This document shows positions 43,810-52,596 of a stretch of DNA of 64,000 nucleotides, in pieces. The stretch lies in NCBI GenBank assembly GCA_903835235.1, contig CAILMF010000015.1, positions 1 to 64,000 of the forward strand, read 5' to 3'. The stretch is from an uncultured Rhodospirillales bacterium (GTDB taxonomy: Bacteria; Pseudomonadota; Alphaproteobacteria; Acetobacterales; Acetobacteraceae). Each line of letters begins with the position of its first letter. Within the stretch, counting starts at the first letter, position 1. The position numbers and the translations under genes were made by a program. The notes under the pieces are model-generated. The model worked only from the letters and a program-made list of their open reading frames with translations, was not told the origin of the DNA and did not search any database.

Positions 43810-43929
43810 ATGCTGCTCCCCGCCGACCCGCTCGCGCTCAGCGCCTCCGCCACTGCCCGCCTGGTGCTGGTGGGCGTGGTCGCGACCGCGCTGTGGGCGC
43901 TGGTGTTCTGGGCGCTGAGCGCGGCATGA
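43810..43929 (+). CDS. 39-aa single-helix membrane protein upstream of znuC
   Basis: ATG at 43810 gives a 39-aa protein with a polar start (MLLPADPLALSASATAR) and one membrane helix (LVLVGVVATALWALVFWAL). Its stop overlaps the ABC ATPase start as ATGA. It begins 4 bp after the Zur-like box, so no ribosome-binding site fits before it. It may be a small transporter subunit or a leader peptide; no family was recognised. Confidence 0.55.
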   Translation: MLLPADPLALSASATARLVLVGVVATALWALVFWALSAA

Positions 43930-44681
43930 AGGCGCCGGGCGTCATCCGGGTGGAGAACCTGACCGTCTGCCATGAGCGGCGGCCGGCGGTGCATCACCTC
44001 AGCGGGCAATTCGCGCCGGGCAGCCTGACCGCCATCGTCGGGCCGAATGGCGCCGGCAAGACCACGCTGCTGCGGGCGCTGGCCGGGCTGCACAAGCCGC
44101 AGGAAGGCCGCATCCGCGCTGCCGACCGGGTGGCGCTGCTGCCGCAGGCGAGTTCGCTGGACCGCAGCTTCCCGATAGCCTGCCTGGACGCTGTCATGCT
44201 GGGCCTGTGGCGCCAGACCGGCGCCTTCCGCGCCGTGGCGCCGGCCGGGCGGGCGCAGGCCGAGGCGGCGTTGGAAGCGGTGGGGCTGCGCGGATTCCAG
44301 CGGCGGCCGGTGGGCAGCCTTTCCGCCGGGCAGTTCCAGCGCGTGCTGTTCGCGCGGCTGCTGGTGCAGGACGCCCCGGTGATTCTGCTGGATGAGCCGT
44401 TCAACGCGCTGGATGCCCGCACCGCCGCCGAGATGCTGGCCCTGGTAAAAGCGTGGCATGGCGAGGGCCGCACCGTTGTCGCCGTGCTGCACGACATGGA
44501 ATTGGTGCAGCGGGACTTCCCGGAGACGCTGTTGCTGGCGCGCGACCCCATCGGCTGGGGTCCGACCGCCGAGGTGCTGACCGCGGCCAATCGGCTGCGC
44601 GCGCGGCAGATGGCCGAGGGCTGGGCCGAGGACGCCGCCGACTGCGACCTGGCCAGCACCACCATGGACCGGGCTGCCTGA
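43926..44681 (+). CDS. znuC: Zinc/manganese ABC transporter ATP-binding protein
   Basis: A 251-aa ABC ATPase with Walker A GPNGAGKTT (about 39-47), Q-loop LLPQASSLDRSFP, signature SLSAGQFQRVLFARLL (about 135-150) and Walker B VILLDEPFNALD, then the H-loop HDME. The metal-type (ZnuC/MntB) assignment rests on the paired ABC-3 permease and the Zur-like box. It is translationally coupled on both sides (ATGA upstream, CTGA downstream). Confidence 0.8.
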   Translation: MKAPGVIRVENLTVCHERRPAVHHLSGQFAPGSLTAIVGPNGAGKTTLLRALAGLHKPQEGRIRAADRVALLPQASSLDRSFPIACLDAVMLGLWRQTGAFRAVAPAGRAQAEAALEAVGLRGFQRRPVGSLSAGQFQRVLFARLLVQDAPVILLDEPFNALDARTAAEMLALVKAWHGEGRTVVAVLHDMELVQRDFPETLLLARDPIGWGPTAEVLTAANRLRARQMAEGWAEDAADCDLASTTMDRAA

Positions 44682-45532
44682 TCCTCGACCCCTTCCTCGA
44701 CTACGGCTTCATGCGTCGGGCGCTGGTGGGCTGCCTGGCTGTGAGTGTCGCCGCGCCGCCGCTGGGCGTGTTCCTGATGCTCCGGCGGATGAGCCTGACC
44801 GCGGATGTGCTGGGGCATGGCATTTTGCCCGGCATCGCCGCGGGCTTCCTGCTGGCGGGGCTTTCGGTGCCGGCCATGGCGGCGGGCGGGCTGCTGGCCG
44901 GGCTGGTGGTGGCGCTGGGGGCCGGGGCGCTTTCCCGCGCGACCGGCGGGCGGGAGGATGCGGCGCTGGCGGCGCTGTATCTGTGCGCCCTGGCGCTGGG
45001 CGTGGCGCTGGTTTCCATGGGCGGCGGCTCGGCGGAATTGACCCAATTGCTGTTCGGCAGCGCGCTGGGCGTGGATGACGCCGCGCTGCTGCTGATGGCC
45101 GCGACCGCGACGCTGAGCCTGGCGGTGCTGGCCTTCGCCTGGCGGCCGCTGGTGCTGGAATGCTTCGACCCCAGCTTCGCCCAGGCGGTGGGCGCCCGGG
45201 GCGGGGTTTGGCACATGGTGTTCCTGGCGCTGGTGGTGCTGAACCTGCTGGCCGCCTTCCAGGCGCTGGGCACGCTGATGGGCGTGGGGCTGATGATGCT
45301 GCCGGCGGTGGCCGCCCGGCACTGGAGCCGCGAGGTCGGCGGCATGGTGTACGCGGCGGTGGGCATTGCCGTGGCGGCCAGCTTCGGCGGGCTGCTGCTG
45401 TCCTACCATGCCGACCTGCCTTCCGGCCCCGCCGTGGTGCTGGTGGCCGGGCTCGGCTGGGTCGTGTCGCTGCTGTTCGGGCGGGTGGATGGCGTAACGG
45501 CGCGGCTGCGGCGGAGACACCTGGCGGGGTAG
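44678..45532 (+). CDS. znuB: Zinc/manganese ABC transporter permease (ABC-3), CTG start
   Basis: A 284-aa membrane protein with about eight helices of the ABC-3 family. The N-terminus ILDPFLDYGFMRRALVGCL matches where family members begin, but the only ATG is inside it (44711). CTG at 44678 restores the expected residues and overlaps the ATPase stop as CTGA. Conserved parts are PPLGVFLMLRRMSLTADVLG and LGTLMGVGLMMLPAVAARHW. No ZnuA binding protein is next to it. Confidence 0.8.
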   Translation: MILDPFLDYGFMRRALVGCLAVSVAAPPLGVFLMLRRMSLTADVLGHGILPGIAAGFLLAGLSVPAMAAGGLLAGLVVALGAGALSRATGGREDAALAALYLCALALGVALVSMGGGSAELTQLLFGSALGVDDAALLLMAATATLSLAVLAFAWRPLVLECFDPSFAQAVGARGGVWHMVFLALVVLNLLAAFQALGTLMGVGLMMLPAVAARHWSREVGGMVYAAVGIAVAASFGGLLLSYHADLPSGPAVVLVAGLGWVVSLLFGRVDGVTARLRRRHLAG

Positions 45533-45682
45533 CGATGCGCCGGGGGGTGGCGCCGGTTGCGCCATGGATCGCCATTGCTGCGCCGGCGCGAATAACGCCC
45601 GCTCTCGGATGCCATTCCATGCGCGGCGGCTGGCGCACGGCGTCGCGAGCGGGTTAGCTATCCCTGCGGGGTGGAAGCAAGC

Positions 45683-46489
45683 ATGGCGACGCTGGACAGG
45701 TTGTTGGATGCGCTGGGCAACCGCCTGGTGCAGCATATCGCGGCGCCGGAGCCGCGCCCGCGCGACCTGGCGCTGCTGGCGCCCTATGCCCAGGTGCTGC
45801 GCCCCGGCGACGTGCTGCTGGTGGATGGCGGGCACAACAAGGTCTCGGCCGCGATCAAGTACCTGACGCAGTCCACCTGGTCGCATGCGGCGCTCTATAT
45901 CGGCGAGGATGCTGGCGCGCCGAGCCTGGTGGAGGCGGAGGTTGGGCTGGGGGTGATCGTCTCCTCGCTGACCAAATACGCCGGCTACCACCTGCGCATC
46001 TGCCGGCCCGTGGGGGTGGAGCCGGAACGCCTGGCCGAGGTGGTGGCCTTTTGCCGTGGGCGCGTGGGCGCGAAGTATGATCTGCGCAACGTGCTGGACC
46101 TGGCGCGCTGGCTGCTGCCCTACCCGCCGGTGCCGCGCGCCATGCGGCGGCGGATGCTGGCGATGGGCTCAGGCGAGCCGACCCGGGCGATCTGTTCCAG
46201 TTTGATCGCCGAGGCGTTCAATGCCATCGGCTACCCGATCCTGCCGGAGGCCGACAAGCTGGGCGACCCCGAGGGCGAGGCGGCCGAGGAGGTGGCGCAT
46301 ATCCGCCACCATTCGTTGTACGCGCCGCGGGATTTCGATGCCTCGCCCTACTTCGCCATTGTGAAGCCGACGCTGGAACTGGGCTTCGACTACCACTGCA
46401 TGCCCTGGGCCGGGCGCGAGCGGCCGGAGCATTGCGGCATGTGCGGGAAGACGGTGCTGGCGCTGGAGGCGGCGCCGCTGGTGAAGTAG
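45683..46489 (+). CDS. YiiX/YaeF-like permuted NlpC/P60 cysteine hydrolase
   Basis: A 268-aa protein of the circularly permuted papain-like (NlpC/P60) group. RPGDVLLVDGGHNKVSAAIK leads to STWSHAALYIGE with the catalytic His; the nucleophile Cys comes later in TRAICSSLIAEAFNAIG, in the permuted order. The C-terminal CGMCGK has a Cys pair that could bind metal. No signal peptide is evident. The start is ATG 45683 or GTG 45671, four codons earlier. Its target is unknown. Confidence 0.72.
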   Translation: MATLDRLLDALGNRLVQHIAAPEPRPRDLALLAPYAQVLRPGDVLLVDGGHNKVSAAIKYLTQSTWSHAALYIGEDAGAPSLVEAEVGLGVIVSSLTKYAGYHLRICRPVGVEPERLAEVVAFCRGRVGAKYDLRNVLDLARWLLPYPPVPRAMRRRMLAMGSGEPTRAICSSLIAEAFNAIGYPILPEADKLGDPEGEAAEEVAHIRHHSLYAPRDFDASPYFAIVKPTLELGFDYHCMPWAGRERPEHCGMCGKTVLALEAAPLVK

Positions 46490-46543
46490 GTGGGGCCGCG
46501 GCGGGCGATTGCGTCAGCCGGAACGGTGGGAAAAAGGCGGGCC

Positions 46544-47056
46544 ATGCAACGGATTGTGGTGGCGGGCTGCCAGGGCAGCGGAAAGACCCGGCTGGCCCTG
46601 AACCTCGGGCGCCGGCTCGCCTTGCCGGTGATCCATCTGGACGTGCTGTACTGGCGCCCGGGGTGGCAGCCTTCCGACAAGGCGAGCTTTCGGGAGCGCG
46701 TCGCCGAGGTGATTGGCGGCGACAGGTGGGTTGTCGATGGCAGCTTTGCCGGGTTGGCGATGGATATGACCCTGGCGCGGGCGGACACCCTGGTGATCAT
46801 CGAGCGCCCGCGTTGGCTGTGCCAGTGGCGGATATTGCTGCGTTCAGCCTTCGACCGCCGCGGGCCGCGGCCGGACCTGCCGGCGGGCTGCCCGGAGATG
46901 TTCGACTGGGCGCTGATGCGCGAGGCCTGGCGCTACGACACCGAGCGCCGCCCCATGATCGAGGCCGAGCGCGAGCGCCATGGCGGCCACGCGGCGCTGC
47001 ATCGGCTGCGCAGCGACCGGGAGATTGCGCGGTTCCTGCGGTCCGTCGGGGGCTGA
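46544..47056 (+). CDS. P-loop adenylate kinase-like / topology modulation protein
   Basis: A 170-aa P-loop protein. Walker A GCQGSGKT (about 8-15) opens the protein, and VIHLDVLYWRPGWQ with RWVVDGSFAGLAMDMTLARA matches the adenylate-kinase-like FlaR/topology modulation group. Its in vivo substrate is unknown. The ATG at 46544 is chosen because MQRIVVAGCQGSGKT begins exactly as the family does. Confidence 0.75.
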   Translation: MQRIVVAGCQGSGKTRLALNLGRRLALPVIHLDVLYWRPGWQPSDKASFRERVAEVIGGDRWVVDGSFAGLAMDMTLARADTLVIIERPRWLCQWRILLRSAFDRRGPRPDLPAGCPEMFDWALMREAWRYDTERRPMIEAERERHGGHAALHRLRSDREIARFLRSVGG

Positions 47057-47078
47057 CGGGCGGCGCCGTTGTTGACGT

Positions 47079-47171
47079 AGAGCAATATCCGTTCTGATGG
47101 AATCATCAGAACGGATTTCTTGCTCTAGTTTCAATAAGTTATAGAGCACGAAATGCGCCCAGCAGGGCGCA
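47079..47171. repeat. Dispersed double-hairpin element, copy 2 (second half replaced)
   Basis: Hairpin 1 (47079-47126) has the same 13-bp arms as copy 1 and perfect outer arms AGAGCAA/TTGCTCT. The linker TTCAATAAGTTATAGAGCACGAAAT matches the other copies only loosely, here noted by AGAGCACGAAAT. The second conserved hairpin is gone; an unrelated 7-bp stem TGCGCCC/GGGCGCA (47154-47171) occupies its place. It lies between convergent genes. Confidence 0.8.
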
Positions 47172-47199
47172 GCCTGCTAGGCCGCGGCGCGCTGCATGC

Positions 47200-47706
47200 T
47201 CAATGCCCTTTGCCGTCGGGCCCACGGCTGATCCGGTCCAGCACGCCCAGCAGCAGCGCGCCGACCAGGAAGGTGGCGTGGATCACCACCCGCCACATCA
47301 CCGCGTCGTTGCTGTATTCGTCCACCCGCAGGAAGACCTGCAACAGGTGGATCGAGGAGATCGCGATGATGGCGGTGGCGACCTTGATCTTCAGGTTGGA
47401 ATGGTCGGTCTTCACCCCCCAGCCCATCTCGGCTTCGGCGGCTTCCTCGGCCAGGCGGCTGACCAGGTTGTCGTAGCTGGCCAGCGCCACCATCACCACC
47501 AGGCTGGCCACCAGCGCGCTGTCCACCAGGTGCAGCAGGCCCAGCAGCATCTCCTCGTCGCCCATGGAGAAGACCTCGGACGCCAGCTTGCCCAGCTTGG
47601 CGACGAAGCGGATGGCGAAGAGCGCCAGGCCGATCAGCAGGCCGAAGAAGAAGACCACCAGCAGAAAGCGGCTGGCGACCATCGCGCGATCGAGTATCGA
47701 GAGCAT
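47200..47706 (-). CDS. UPF0114 (YqhA) family membrane protein
   Basis: A 168-aa protein with three or four membrane helices. RFLLVVFFFGLLIGLALFAI, LHLVDSALVASLVVMVALAS and KIKVATAIIAISSIHLLQVF match the YqhA/UPF0114 (TIGR00645) family of unknown function. The ATG at 47706 is the family-like start (MLSILDRAMVASR). Confidence 0.88.
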   Translation of the reverse strand: MLSILDRAMVASRFLLVVFFFGLLIGLALFAIRFVAKLGKLASEVFSMGDEEMLLGLLHLVDSALVASLVVMVALASYDNLVSRLAEEAAEAEMGWGVKTDHSNLKIKVATAIIAISSIHLLQVFLRVDEYSNDAVMWRVVIHATFLVGALLLGVLDRISRGPDGKGH

Positions 47707-47815
47707 GAGCGGGTTCCCTTTGGACCCCATTTGGCCGATTCCGGTGCGCGCGGGAAGCCCGCGGGAAGCGCGAGGCTGAGTTGCGCGCGGGCAGGCCACA
47801 GGCGAGGATGCGGGG

Positions 47816-48241
47816 ATGACGATCACACGGTTGGCGGAAGAGGCGCGGCTTTCCGGCGCGGTGGTGCATGGCGGCCCCGGGGGCGGGCTGGTCTGGCTGG
47901 CCGGGCAGGTGGCGGATGACGCCACGCTGGGCACCGAGGGGCAGACCGCCGATATCCTGGCGCAGATCGACGCGCTGCTGGCCCAGGCCGGCACCGACAA
48001 GACCCGGCTGCTGAGCGTGACCGTGGTGCTGGCCGACATCACCGAGGCGCCGGCGATGAACCGCGCCTGGGATGCCTGGCTGGACCCGGCGCACAAGCCG
48101 GCGCGGATGACCATTCAGGCGCCGCTGGTGGACCCGGCCTGGCGGGTGGAGATCACCGGGGTCGCGGCTTTGCCCGCGCCGGATGCCGCCGCGGTGGCGC
48201 CGGGCGACGACGCTGGCTCGGCAGCCGCTTCCTGGCCATGA
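47816..48241 (+). CDS. RidA/YjgF-family protein
   Basis: A 141-aa RidA-superfamily member; the archetype deaminates reactive enamine/imine intermediates. Seen are VWLAGQVADDATLGTEGQTADIL at strand 2 and helix 1, LLSVTVVLADITEAPAMNRAW and the C-terminal RMTIQAPLVDPAWRVEITGVA (cited by RMTIQAPL). The canonical Arg105 region (usually RxxVxVxxLP) is altered, placing it in an Rid subfamily other than RidA itself. It overlaps the channel gene by ATGA. Confidence 0.82.
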   Translation: MTITRLAEEARLSGAVVHGGPGGGLVWLAGQVADDATLGTEGQTADILAQIDALLAQAGTDKTRLLSVTVVLADITEAPAMNRAWDAWLDPAHKPARMTIQAPLVDPAWRVEITGVAALPAPDAAAVAPGDDAGSAAASWP

Positions 48242-49257
48242 GCCGGCGGTCGCACCGGCGCAGCACGCCGCGCCATGTGCTGTCCGGCGCGGCGCTGACC
48301 CTGGCGCTTACGCTGCTGGTGGCCGGCGGCGTGGCCGACCAGGGCTGGGGGTTTTCCGCCATTGCGCTGGGCATCGCCGCGCTGGCCATGGGCGGGCTGC
48401 ACCTGATCTTCCCGCAGGGGCCGCTGTTTGCGCTGGGCGTGGCCAATGGGCTGGCGGTGTACATCTGCCTCTATGCCGTGCTGGGGCGGGCGGCGTTTCC
48501 GCTGGCGTCGGATTGGGCCAGGCCGCTGGGCTTCCTGCTGCCGGTGGCCAGCTTCGTCGCCGCCTGCTGGCTGCGCCGGCGGGCATTGCTGCGGCTGGCC
48601 GAAGGGCTGGTGCCGCCGGACCTGGAGCACCTGCCGCGCTTCGCCCGCTGGCTGATGTTCACCGCTGTCGTGGGGGTGGTCTCGCTGGCCACGCCGATCA
48701 ACCGGCTGCCGCCATTCGAGCAGTCCCTGGCGCTGCTGGCGGCCATGGCGGTCATCGCCGGCATCAGCGCCGCGGCGGTGCGGGACGTGGTGCGCCTGCT
48801 GATCGATGTCGCCGCCATTTTGCAGACGGTGACGGCGCGGCTGGCCCACCTGGCGGTGCCGATCGCCACCTACATCAGCATCTTCGCGCTGCTGAGCGTG
48901 GTGTTCGGCTGCTTCTACCGCATTGCCGACGGGCTGTCGCAGCACCCGCTGTTCATCCAGACCGGCGCCCCCTCGCGCCTCGACTTTTCGGATGCGCTGC
49001 ATTTCAGCGTGGTCACCATGGCCACGGTTGGCTACGGCGACATCCAGCCGACAGACGATGGCGTGCGCCTGCTGGCGGCGATCCAGATCCTGGTTGGGCA
49101 ATTGCTGCTGCTGTTCGGCTTTGCCGAGATCATGCGCTCCACGCCCGCGCTGCTGCACGAGGTCGCCGGCTCCCGCAAAGATCACTCCCATCGGGAACCC
49201 GCTGCGGGTCACGATCCCGCGCCGGGGTCGCCGCGCCGCGAGGTTGCCGGCGAGTAG
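48238..49257 (+). CDS. Potassium-channel-type membrane protein
   Basis: A 339-aa protein with about seven hydrophobic segments. Near the C-terminus is a pore helix and the K+ selectivity filter TVGYGD in VVTMATVGYGDIQPT (about 259-273), followed by a final helix (LLAAIQILVGQLLLLFGFAE). The N-terminal helices resemble no specific voltage sensor. A charged His/Arg-rich tail ends it. It is coupled to the RidA gene. Confidence 0.78.
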   Translation: MSRRSHRRSTPRHVLSGAALTLALTLLVAGGVADQGWGFSAIALGIAALAMGGLHLIFPQGPLFALGVANGLAVYICLYAVLGRAAFPLASDWARPLGFLLPVASFVAACWLRRRALLRLAEGLVPPDLEHLPRFARWLMFTAVVGVVSLATPINRLPPFEQSLALLAAMAVIAGISAAAVRDVVRLLIDVAAILQTVTARLAHLAVPIATYISIFALLSVVFGCFYRIADGLSQHPLFIQTGAPSRLDFSDALHFSVVTMATVGYGDIQPTDDGVRLLAAIQILVGQLLLLFGFAEIMRSTPALLHEVAGSRKDHSHREPAAGHDPAPGSPRREVAGE

Positions 49258-49387
49258 GCACCAATCCGCCTTAATCCCGGCGTGGTATGGCGAGTGACAG
49301 GGCTGCTTCCGTCCGGACGCGACGGGCCCTTGGGGTAGGTTTCATGCAGAGCAAGCACGCCGCCGTTGTGCGGTTGGGGACCACGAC

Positions 49388-50263
49388 ATGAAGGGCATCC
49401 TGCTGGCCGGCGGCTCCGGCACCCGGCTGCACCCGATGACATTGGCGGCCAGCAAGCAGCTGCTGCCGGTGTACGACAAGCCGATGGTCTATTACCCGCT
49501 GGGCACGCTGATGCTGGCGGGCATACGCGACATCCTGCTGATCAGCACGCCGGCGGACCTGCCGGGCTTCCGCCGCCTGCTGGGCGATGGCAGCCGCTTC
49601 GGCGTCAGCATCGCCTATGCCGAGCAACCCTCCCCGGACGGCATCGCCCAGGCCTTCCAGATCGGCGCCGACTGGATCGGTGGCGAGGCTTGCGCCTTGG
49701 CGCTGGGCGACAACATCATCTACGGCGACAGCCTGGGGCCGCTGCTGCAGGGCGCGGCGAAGCGGGCCGAGGCCGGCGATGCCACCGTCTTCGCCTACCA
49801 GGTGCGCGACCCCGAGCGCTATGGCGTGGCGGAGTTCGACGCCGATGGCCGGGCGCTTTCCCTGGAGGAGAAGCCGGCGAAGCCGCGCAGCAACTGGGCG
49901 GTCATCGGGCTGTACTTCTATGATGCCAGCGTGACGGCGCGGGCACGCGACCTGGCGCCTTCCGCCCGGGGCGAGCTGGAGATCACCGATCTCAACAAGC
50001 TCTACCTGACGGACCGTACGCTGCATGTGGAGCGGCTGGGCCGCGGCTATGCCTGGCTGGATGCCGGCACGCCCGCCAGCCTGCTGCAGGCGGCGACCTT
50101 CGTGCAGACCGTGCAGGATCGCCAGGGGTTGCAGGTCAGCGCGCCCGAGGAGATCGCCTATCGCATGGGTTTCATCAGCGCGACGCAGCTTCGTGAAGCG
50201 GCGGCGGCGCTGGGCAAGACAGACTACGGCGCCTACCTCAAGCAGATCGCGGACGAAGCATGA
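49388..50263 (+). CDS. rfbA: Glucose-1-phosphate thymidylyltransferase
   Basis: Makes dTDP-glucose from glucose-1-phosphate and dTTP (291 aa). The nucleotide loop [40 protein letters not shown] (metal Asp), GLYFYD and [12 protein letters not shown] are all RmlA/RfbA features. No rmlBCD genes follow, so the product is probably a non-rhamnose dTDP sugar. ATGA overlap with the next gene. Confidence 0.94.
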   Translation: MKGILLAGGSGTRLHPMTLAASKQLLPVYDKPMVYYPLGTLMLAGIRDILLISTPADLPGFRRLLGDGSRFGVSIAYAEQPSPDGIAQAFQIGADWIGGEACALALGDNIIYGDSLGPLLQGAAKRAEAGDATVFAYQVRDPERYGVAEFDADGRALSLEEKPAKPRSNWAVIGLYFYDASVTARARDLAPSARGELEITDLNKLYLTDRTLHVERLGRGYAWLDAGTPASLLQAATFVQTVQDRQGLQVSAPEEIAYRMGFISATQLREAAAALGKTDYGAYLKQIADEA

Positions 50264-51261
50264 CCAACACCTACGACCGGCCTTCCTGGCGGGGCAAGCG
50301 CGTGCTGGTGACCGGCGGTGCCGGCTTCCTGGGCAGCGCGCTGTGCCATGAACTGGCGAAGCTGGGTGCCCGCGTGACCGCTGTCGACGCGATGATGCCG
50401 GATGGCGGCGCCAGCCTGGCCAATCTGGAAGGCGCCAATTGTCTCCTCGTCCGGGGCGACATCCGGGATGTCGAGTTACACTCGCTGTGCCAGGGCGTGG
50501 ACGTGCTGTTCAACATGGCCGCGCAGACCAGCCATATGGGCGGGCAGAAGGACCCGGTGGCGGATATCGCCATCAATGCCGTGTCCCAGGTTCGGTTGAT
50601 CCAGGTGATGCGGGAGGCGGCGCCGAAGGCCGTGGTGGTGCATGCCAGCACCCGGCAGTTCTATGGCCGGCCGATCAGCCTGCCGGTGGATGAGCTGCAC
50701 CCGGTGAACCCGCCGGACGCCAATGGCGTCAGCAAATGGGCCGGGGAGCAGTATTGGCTGCTGGAAAGCCGGGTGCTGCACCGGCCGGTGGTGTCGCTGC
50801 GGCTGACCAATTGCTATGGCCCGCGGCTGCGGATTCGCGATGCGCGGCAGACCTTCCTCGGCATCTGGATCAGGCGGGTGCTGGAGAACGAGCCCTTCGA
50901 GGTCTGGGGCGGCGAGCAGCTGCGCGACCTGACCTATGTGGATGACGTGACCGAGGCCTTCATTCGTGCCGCCGAATGCGCCACCCAAGCGAATGTGAAC
51001 GGCCAGGTGTTCAACCTGGGCGGGGCGCCGCCGGCCAGCCTGCTGGAACTGGCCAACCGGCTGATTGCCGCCAACAACGGCCAGGGCAGCTTCATCACCA
51101 AGGAATTCCCGGCCGACCGGGCGCCGATCGACATTGGCAGCTACCACGCCAACGACCACGCTTTCCGCGCCGCCACGGGTTGGTCGGCACGGGTGGGGCT
51201 GGATGAGGGTTTGCGCCGCTCGCTCGACTGGTATCGTGAACGCCTGGTCGACTACCTGTAG
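50260..51261 (+). CDS. NAD-dependent epimerase/dehydratase (nucleotide sugar)
   Basis: A 333-aa extended [17 protein letters not shown] is the NAD loop; [15 protein letters not shown], the Ser/Thr in HASTRQFYG, and [12 protein letters not shown] follow. The usual YxxxK catalytic pair is not obvious: NGVSK has Val where Tyr is expected if aligned there, so the catalytic residues should be modelled. It probably acts on the dTDP-sugar made by RfbA. Confidence 0.82.
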   Translation: MTNTYDRPSWRGKRVLVTGGAGFLGSALCHELAKLGARVTAVDAMMPDGGASLANLEGANCLLVRGDIRDVELHSLCQGVDVLFNMAAQTSHMGGQKDPVADIAINAVSQVRLIQVMREAAPKAVVVHASTRQFYGRPISLPVDELHPVNPPDANGVSKWAGEQYWLLESRVLHRPVVSLRLTNCYGPRLRIRDARQTFLGIWIRRVLENEPFEVWGGEQLRDLTYVDDVTEAFIRAAECATQANVNGQVFNLGGAPPASLLELANRLIAANNGQGSFITKEFPADRAPIDIGSYHANDHAFRAATGWSARVGLDEGLRRSLDWYRERLVDYL

Positions 51262-51292
51262 ACTCGCCGTCGCCCGTTTGAGGACCTCTACG

Positions 51293-52420
51293 ATGCAGAT
51301 CATTCCGCAGGCCGACCCCGGCGCCGGCTACCGGGCCCAGAAGGCCGAGATCGACGCCGCCGTGCACCGCGCACTGGACAGTGGCTGGTACATCCTGGGC
51401 AAGGAAGGCGAGGCCTTCGAGCGGGAATTCGCGGCCTGGCTGGGCACCACCCGCGCCGTGGGCTGCGCCAATGGCACGGACGCGCTGGCGCTGATCCTGC
51501 GCGGCCTTGGCATCGGCGAGGGCTGCACCGTCGCCACCGTGTCCCACACCGCCGTCGCCACCGTGGCGGCGATTGAGATGTGCGGCGCGGTGCCGCTGCT
51601 GCTGGACATCGACCCCGACACCTACACCATGGACCCCGACGAGCTGGTGGCCGTGCTGGAGGACCCGCCGCCGGGGCTGCCGCCGATCAAGGCCGCGATT
51701 GTGGTGCATCTGTACGGCCAGTCCGCCGACCTGCACCCGATGCTGGAGGCCTGCCGCGCCAATGGCGTGGCTCTCATAGAAGATTGCGCGCAGGCGCATG
51801 GCGCCAAGCTGGATGGCGTGACGCTGGGCACCATGGGCACGGCGGCTGCCTTCAGCCTGTACCCGACGAAGAACCTGGGCGCGCTGGGCGATGGCGGCGT
51901 GCTGGCGACCGATGATTTCGAGCTGGCGGACCGGATCGCCGCCATCCGCCAGTATGGCTGGAAGGAGCGGTACGTCTCCTCCATGGTCGGGGTGAACAGC
52001 CGTCTGGACGAGGTGCAGGCCGCGATCCTGCGGGCGCGGCTGCCCTTTTTGGATGCCGGCAATGCCCGGCGGCGGGCGATTGCCGGGGCCTATGACGCGG
52101 CGCTGGACGGCGGCAGTTTTGCCCCGCCGGAGCGCCGGCCGGGCGCCGAGCACGTGTTCCACCAGTACGTGCTGCGCAGCGCCAACCGCACCGAGGTGAT
52201 GGCCAGGCTGCGGCAGATGGGCGTCGGCAGCGGCATCCACTACCCGGTGCCGGTGCACCTGCAATCCGCCTACCAGGGCCGGGTGCCGCTGGGCCCGGCT
52301 GGTTGCGCCGAGACCGAGCGCGCGGCGCAGGAGGTGTTCAGCCTGCCGATGTATCCGGAACTGACCGCGGAGCAGATTGGCCAGGTGTGCGAGGCGTTGC
52401 GCGTCATCGCGCACGGGTAG
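51293..52420 (+). CDS. DegT/DnrJ/EryC1/StrS aminotransferase
   Basis: A 375-aa PLP-dependent sugar aminotransferase. GCANGTDALALILRGLGIG, LIEDCAQAHGAKLDG and the PLP lysine K193 in YPTKNLGALGDGG are family hallmarks; GWKERYVSSMVGVNSRLDE and GIHYPVPVHLQSAY follow. It would aminate a keto sugar from the preceding genes to give an amino sugar for polysaccharide or glycan. The ATG at 51293 follows TTTGAGGAC. The last codons and stop form the first unit of a tandem repeat. Confidence 0.93.
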   Translation: MQIIPQADPGAGYRAQKAEIDAAVHRALDSGWYILGKEGEAFEREFAAWLGTTRAVGCANGTDALALILRGLGIGEGCTVATVSHTAVATVAAIEMCGAVPLLLDIDPDTYTMDPDELVAVLEDPPPGLPPIKAAIVVHLYGQSADLHPMLEACRANGVALIEDCAQAHGAKLDGVTLGTMGTAAAFSLYPTKNLGALGDGGVLATDDFELADRIAAIRQYGWKERYVSSMVGVNSRLDEVQAAILRARLPFLDAGNARRRAIAGAYDAALDGGSFAPPERRPGAEHVFHQYVLRSANRTEVMARLRQMGVGSGIHYPVPVHLQSAYQGRVPLGPAGCAETERAAQEVFSLPMYPELTAEQIGQVCEALRVIAHG

Positions 52421-52528
52421 ACCGCGCGTCATCGCGCACGGGTAGACCGCGCGTCATCGCGCACGGGTAGGAGTTGCGCGTTATCGCGCACGGATGAGGG
52501 TACGCGCTATCGCGCACGGGTAGGGTAG
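52399..52528 (+). repeat. 25-bp tandem repeat (5 copies) spanning the aminotransferase stop
   Basis: Units 1 and 2 (52399-52423, 52424-52448) are identical: GCGCGTCATCGCGCACGGGT then AGACC. Units from 52449, 52476 and 52502 vary in the last few bases and by small indels. Each unit has TAG or TGA at the position of the gene's own stop (52418-52420). A decayed sixth copy may start near 52529. Confidence 0.92.
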
Positions 52529-52596
52529 CGCGTGTTGGCGCTGGGCCGGGCGGGTGCGGCCTTGTTGGCGCCGCCCCGCGCGCTAAATCAGGCGCC

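Noticed and set aside
45533-45682. Possible small gene between znuB and the NlpC-like gene
   Set aside because: Short frames here have no ribosome-binding site, no hydrophobic or family-like pattern and no coding signal distinct from chance.
52399-52528. Tandem repeats considered as a CRISPR array
   Set aside because: Units are directly adjacent with no spacers, and no cas genes are present.
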